A stretch of DNA of 7,820 nucleotides, taken from NCBI GenBank assembly GCA_031278665.1, contig JAITKC010000039.1, forward strand, positions 1-7,820, written 5' to 3'. Each line of letters begins with the position of its first letter. Within the stretch, counting starts at the first letter, position 1. The position numbers and the translations under genes were made by a program. The notes below the pieces were generated by a model that saw only the letters and a list, made by a program, of their open reading frames with translations, had not been told where the DNA came from and made no database searches. Origin of the DNA: Bifidobacteriaceae bacterium (lineage in GTDB: Bacteria; Actinomycetota; Actinomycetes; Actinomycetales; WQXJ01). Shown here one piece after another: positions 5,030 through 7,820 of the stretch.

Positions 5030-6975
5030 TGCGCGAAGCTCTTTTCTGCCACTCCCGCCAGTTGTCTCTGGAAAAACACGTACACCAGCACCACCGGCAG
5101 CACGGTCAGCACGATGGCCGCGAACATGGCGCCAAAATCCGTGGCGTAACCGGCCCGGATTGAATACGTGGCCATTCCTTGCATCAAGACGTAGTTCTCG
5201 CGCTTAGTGTTCAACACCAACGGCAGGATGAACTGGTTCCACAAGCCGAGGAAGTTGAACATGGCGACCGTTCCAATTCCGCGTGCCGCCAACGGCAGCA
5301 TCACATGGAAGAACGCGCGCCACTCGCCGGCGCCGTCTATAACAGCCGCCTCATACTGATCGTTCGGAAGCGCCTTGAAGAAGGCGTAGAGGAAAAACAC
5401 CGTAAACGGTAGCGCAAAGGCGGAGTAAGTGAGCATCAGACCGGTCTTGGTGTTCAGCAAGTCGAGACCGCGCAGAACAAAGAACAGCGGAACAATCGCC
5501 AGGAACACCGGCAACGTCATAGAGGCCAGCATGACGCTGTAGATCGCTTTCGCCCCGGGGAAGGGTATTCGCGCCAAGGCGTATGCGCAGAGCGATCCCA
5601 ATGTCATCACTATTGCCAAAGCTCCCCCGACGACGACCACGGTGTTGAAGAAGAACTGACCGATGCCGGCGTCGTTCCACGCCCGCGCGTAGTTGTCCCA
5701 GTTGAGTTGGCCCGGCAACGCCATCGGCGAGCCGAGGAACTCTTTGGTTGTCTTGAAACTCGAGATTATTGTCCACAGGAAGGGCCCCACGGTCAGCGCC
5801 GACCAGGCGATTAGCAGGATTTGGAAAACGCTGGCGGTCGACAGCTCGGCCGCTTTGGTTTGCCACCGCGCCCTGACCTTGCCGCGCCGGATCCTGGCCC
5901 CCGCCGGCCACCACGACCGGCCATGTCCGGTGGGCCTGCGCCGCAGGCGACGGCGATCCAGCCAAGTGGTCCTCTCTGACGCTCCGATCAGGCGGAAGAC
6001 GGCGGCTACGGCTCCAGCGTAAACCAGCATGATCAGCGCCAGGCAGACACCCATCGAGGCGGCGTACCCGAAGTTTCCCTTTGTAAAAGCGGTCGCGTAA
6101 AGGTCTTGCGTCAGTGTGACGGTCGAGTACTCCGGACTGGTGCCGGCGGGAAACATAGCCTGCATGAACACGAACGCGTCCATCGCGATGAATCCCATGT
6201 AAATGTAGCCGGTGCGCAGGCTGCCGGTGATTTGCGGGAGAGTCACCTGGAAGGCTGTCCGCAACCGTCCGGCGCCGTCGAGTCTGGCCGCCTCGTAACA
6301 TTCCGCCGGGACCGCTTTGATGGCGGCGACGAACAAAATGGTGTAGAAGCCGACCTGCGACCAGACGATCACAAACATTGCGGCCGGCATCGCGGTGGCG
6401 GCGCGGCCAAGCCAAGGGAAGTCTTGAAAAGAGTCAAAACCGAGCGCGGTGAGCGCCCCGTTTAGCAATCCTCCGCCGGGGTCGAACACCCGCCCCCAAA
6501 CAACGCCAACGATCACGGCGGGGATGCAGAACGGGAAGAATGTGACCACCCGGTAGAAGCTCGAGCCGCGGACTCCACGAATCTGGCCCTTCAACGGACC
6601 CCCGGAGGTGATGGCCACTGCGATCCCGAAGGCCACCAGCAAAGTGGCCGTGGGAACAACCACCGCCAATGTCGCGGAGTTGCCGAGGGCGTTGAGGAAG
6701 TAGTCGTCGCGGAGTAATTCTAGGAAGTTGGCGAATCCCACGAATTGGCGGTCTTTGGAAAAGCCGCTCCATTTGGTCATGGCTGCGTACACCGACTGCA
6801 GCATGGGCCACAGGACGAAGACCGTCAGCAATGCGGTCGGAAGCAGGGCGGCCGCCGCTAGGAAGCTGATTCGGTTGGCGCCAAGCGTTCGCCGCCGCGG
6901 GCGCGCGGCGACCGCTCTAGTCGCACTAGAGCGGTCGCCGACGGCGTTAGCTGGCATAGTTCTCTTATCGCTCAC
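5026..6975 (-). CDS. Fused carbohydrate ABC transporter permease (MalF-like plus MalG-like in one chain)
   Basis: Inner-membrane channel of a family-1 carbohydrate importer. Such importers normally have two separate permeases of about 300 residues; here one 649-residue chain holds both. The first half (about 36-335) is MalF/UgpA-like, with TM1 at about 36-57 and the EAA loop EAARLDGAG at 228-236. The second half (about 382-649) is MalG/UgpE-like, with TM1 at about 383-404, FKTTKEFL (407-414) typical of this subunit, and a second EAA loop EAAVIDGAG at 542-550. The halves are joined by an arginine-rich, probably cytoplasmic linker (about 334-380) with no in-frame ATG, GTG or TTG, so the second half is not obviously re-initiated on its own. 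The start is GTG at 6975, overlapping the binding-protein stop as GTGA; ATG at 6957 is an alternative. Both EAA loops are intact, so both ATPase contacts should work. The ATPase itself is not encoded here. NgcF/NgcG-like identity is an inference from the binding protein. Confidence 0.92.
   Translation of the reverse strand: MSDKRTMPANAVGDRSSATRAVAARPRRRTLGANRISFLAAAALLPTALLTVFVLWPMLQSVYAAMTKWSGFSKDRQFVGFANFLELLRDDYFLNALGNSATLAVVVPTATLLVAFGIAVAITSGGPLKGQIRGVRGSSFYRVVTFFPFCIPAVIVGVVWGRVFDPGGGLLNGALTALGFDSFQDFPWLGRAATAMPAAMFVIVWSQVGFYTILFVAAIKAVPAECYEAARLDGAGRLRTAFQVTLPQITGSLRTGYIYMGFIAMDAFVFMQAMFPAGTSPEYSTVTLTQDLYATAFTKGNFGYAASMGVCLALIMLVYAGAVAAVFRLIGASERTTWLDRRRLRRRPTGHGRSWWPAGARIRRGKVRARWQTKAAELSTASVFQILLIAWSALTVGPFLWTIISSFKTTKEFLGSPMALPGQLNWDNYARAWNDAGIGQFFFNTVVVVGGALAIVMTLGSLCAYALARIPFPGAKAIYSVMLASMTLPVFLAIVPLFFVLRGLDLLNTKTGLMLTYSAFALPFTVFFLYAFFKALPNDQYEAAVIDGAGEWRAFFHVMLPLAARGIGTVAMFNFLGLWNQFILPLVLNTKRENYVLMQGMATYSIRAGYATDFGAMFAAIVLTVLPVVLVYVFFQRQLAGVAEKSFAQ
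5934..5948. repeat. Short inverted repeat in the permease fusion linker
   Basis: GCCTGCG and CGCAGGC are perfect 7-bp arms separated by one base. They fall within the codons of the arginine-rich linker between the two permease halves. Further GC-rich partial dyads lie just beside it (5911-5933). It may be a relic of the former intergenic region or simply reflect Arg codon composition. Confidence 0.4.
6906..6940. promoter_or_regulatory. Perfect 16-bp inverted repeat at the 5' end of the permease coding sequence
   Basis: The left arm CGGCGACCGCTCTAGT (6906-6921) and right arm ACTAGAGCGGTCGCCG (6925-6940) are exact reverse complements around a 3-nt spacer. In the operon mRNA this makes a 16-bp stem with a GCG loop, covering nt 36-70 of the permease reading frame (residues about 12-24), some 32 nt after the binding-protein stop codon. 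There is no U tract, so it is not a classical terminator. By analogy with hairpins between malE and malF, it may protect the upstream binding-protein mRNA from 3' decay and lower permease output. An operator role is also possible. Confidence 0.7.
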
Positions 6976-7820
6976 TCCCAGACTCTCTTGATAAGGGAGT
7001 CGTCTTCTCGGACTTCGTCGTGGGCATCCTGCAGTTGGCTCAATGCTTCGGCCGAGCTTATCTGGCCACCAAGGAATTGGTTGAAGACATTTACGAGCAC
7101 ATCACCCAGGTCGGTGAAATCCATATATGACAGGAAAAAGGCGTGTTGGTTCTCCCCCGCTTGGTCCATAACTTGGACGGTGGACAGCAGGGCTGTGGAA
7201 CCGAATCCGTCGGCGGGAACCGAGTCCTTGACCACGCTCGGCGATTCCGTCGTCTCCGCCCACTTGGCGGCGGCGTCCTTCGACAGCCACGCGCGCAGAA
7301 TCTCCATGGCCCCGGCCGTGTTCGCCCCTTCGGCGGGCACGACGTACTGGCCGCCAGGATCAACCTGGACGGACCCGAAGGGGATGGCGCTCTCAGACCG
7401 CAACGTAGGATATGGCCAAGCCGTCATCTGGAAATCGTCAGCCGTGACCTCTTTCATTTCTTGCGCGATCCATGAGCCGGATGAGTACATCAAGGCCTGT
7501 TGGTCCAGCGACCACTTGGTTTGCGCAAGCGTGTAATGCGTGCCCTCTCCCCCCGGAATCCAGCAGCCTTGTTTGACCGAGTCCTCGATAGCTTCGAAGG
7601 AGGCGATGACCGACGGGTGGCTCCAGGCGTCCTCCTTGAGGTTCGCGATGTTTCGCCAGACATCCAGACCCGCGTCCTTCACGGCCATATCAAGTGCCAA
7701 CCAGGACCAATAGAGGGACGCCTCCTTGCCCCAGACGAATAGGTACTTGTCTTTGGCTTTGGCCTTCTCGCACAGCGCCATGGTCTCGTCCCAGGTCTTG
7801 GGCGGTTCCCAGCCGTTTTC
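6972..7820 (-). CDS. Extracellular sugar-binding protein of an ABC importer, C-terminal part (NgcE-like)
   Basis: Family-1 extracellular solute-binding protein that delivers sugar to the permease encoded next. Only the last 282 residues are in the window. The frame is open to the right edge, and the ATG at 7781 is an internal Met, because the preceding codons read NGWEPPKTWDE, a conserved block of these proteins. The signal peptide and N-terminal lobe lie outside. Other recognisable pieces are KAKAKDKYLFVWGKEASLY, GTHYTLAQTKW, YSSGSWIAQEM, the region YVVPAEGANTAGAMEILRAW, and LSKDAAAKWAETTESPSVV. From memory these resemble N-acetylglucosamine/diacetylchitobiose binders of the NgcE type, so an amino sugar or short oligosaccharide is the best guess. 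The stop overlaps the permease GTG start by 4 bp. The operon promoter must lie upstream, outside the window. Confidence 0.88.
   Translation of the reverse strand, partial: ENGWEPPKTWDETMALCEKAKAKDKYLFVWGKEASLYWSWLALDMAVKDAGLDVWRNIANLKEDAWSHPSVIASFEAIEDSVKQGCWIPGGEGTHYTLAQTKWSLDQQALMYSSGSWIAQEMKEVTADDFQMTAWPYPTLRSESAIPFGSVQVDPGGQYVVPAEGANTAGAMEILRAWLSKDAAAKWAETTESPSVVKDSVPADGFGSTALLSTVQVMDQAGENQHAFFLSYMDFTDLGDVLVNVFNQFLGGQISSAEALSQLQDAHDEVREDDSLIKRVWE

Noticed and set aside
5351..6415. Long open frame of 354 codons on the minus strand in another frame
   Set aside because: It lies wholly within the permease gene, is Arg/Gly-rich without domain motifs, and is explained by the GC-rich codon use of the real gene.
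6906..6940. The inverted repeat as a DasR operator (dre site) for a GlcNAc regulon
   Set aside because: The dre consensus is a compact 16-bp palindrome centred on TGGTCTAGACCA. Here CTCTAGT and ACTAGAG flank a 3-nt spacer, and the core does not match. The position inside the coding sequence is also unusual for dre.

Overview
The window is GC-rich, uses third-position G/C heavily, and carries high-GC Gram-positive style genes. [11 protein letters not shown] motif near the end of CysK, a short EpsC-type serine acetyltransferase, and a family-1 sugar ABC importer with no ATPase gene beside it all suggest an Actinomycetota chromosome. No species can be named from the sequence. There are no tRNA or rRNA genes, CRISPR arrays, transposases or phage genes.

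Left part (1-1193): a minus-strand gene for a membrane-anchored, extracytoplasmic NodB-type polysaccharide deacetylase with a complete set of catalytic motifs. A 188-bp divergent intergenic region follows. Middle left (1194-2807): a plus-strand cysK-cysE pair encoding the last two enzymes of cysteine synthesis, serine O-acetyltransferase and O-acetylserine sulfhydrylase. A 73-bp convergent gap at 2808-2880 holds three adjacent GC-rich hairpins and is the likely shared stop region for the two converging transcription units.

Right part (2881-7820): a minus-strand sugar-utilisation operon that enters from beyond the right edge. Its order is a partial extracellular sugar-binding lipoprotein-type component (resembling GlcNAc/chitobiose binders of the NgcE group), one long ABC permease in which the two usual subunits are fused into a single 649-residue protein, a BadF/BadG-type sugar kinase (N-acetylglucosamine-kinase-like), and a GH172 (DUF2961) glycoside hydrolase without a signal peptide. 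The first three genes overlap by 4 bp (GTGA, then ATGA) and the last lies 22 bp downstream with its own strong ribosome binding site. The inferred flow is capture of an oligosaccharide or amino sugar outside, import through the fused channel driven by an ATPase encoded elsewhere (MsiK-like), and then cytoplasmic hydrolysis and phosphorylation.

The two most unusual items are the permease-permease fusion and a perfect 16-bp inverted repeat (35 bp in total) inside the first 70 nt of the fused permease coding sequence, just after the binding-protein gene ends.
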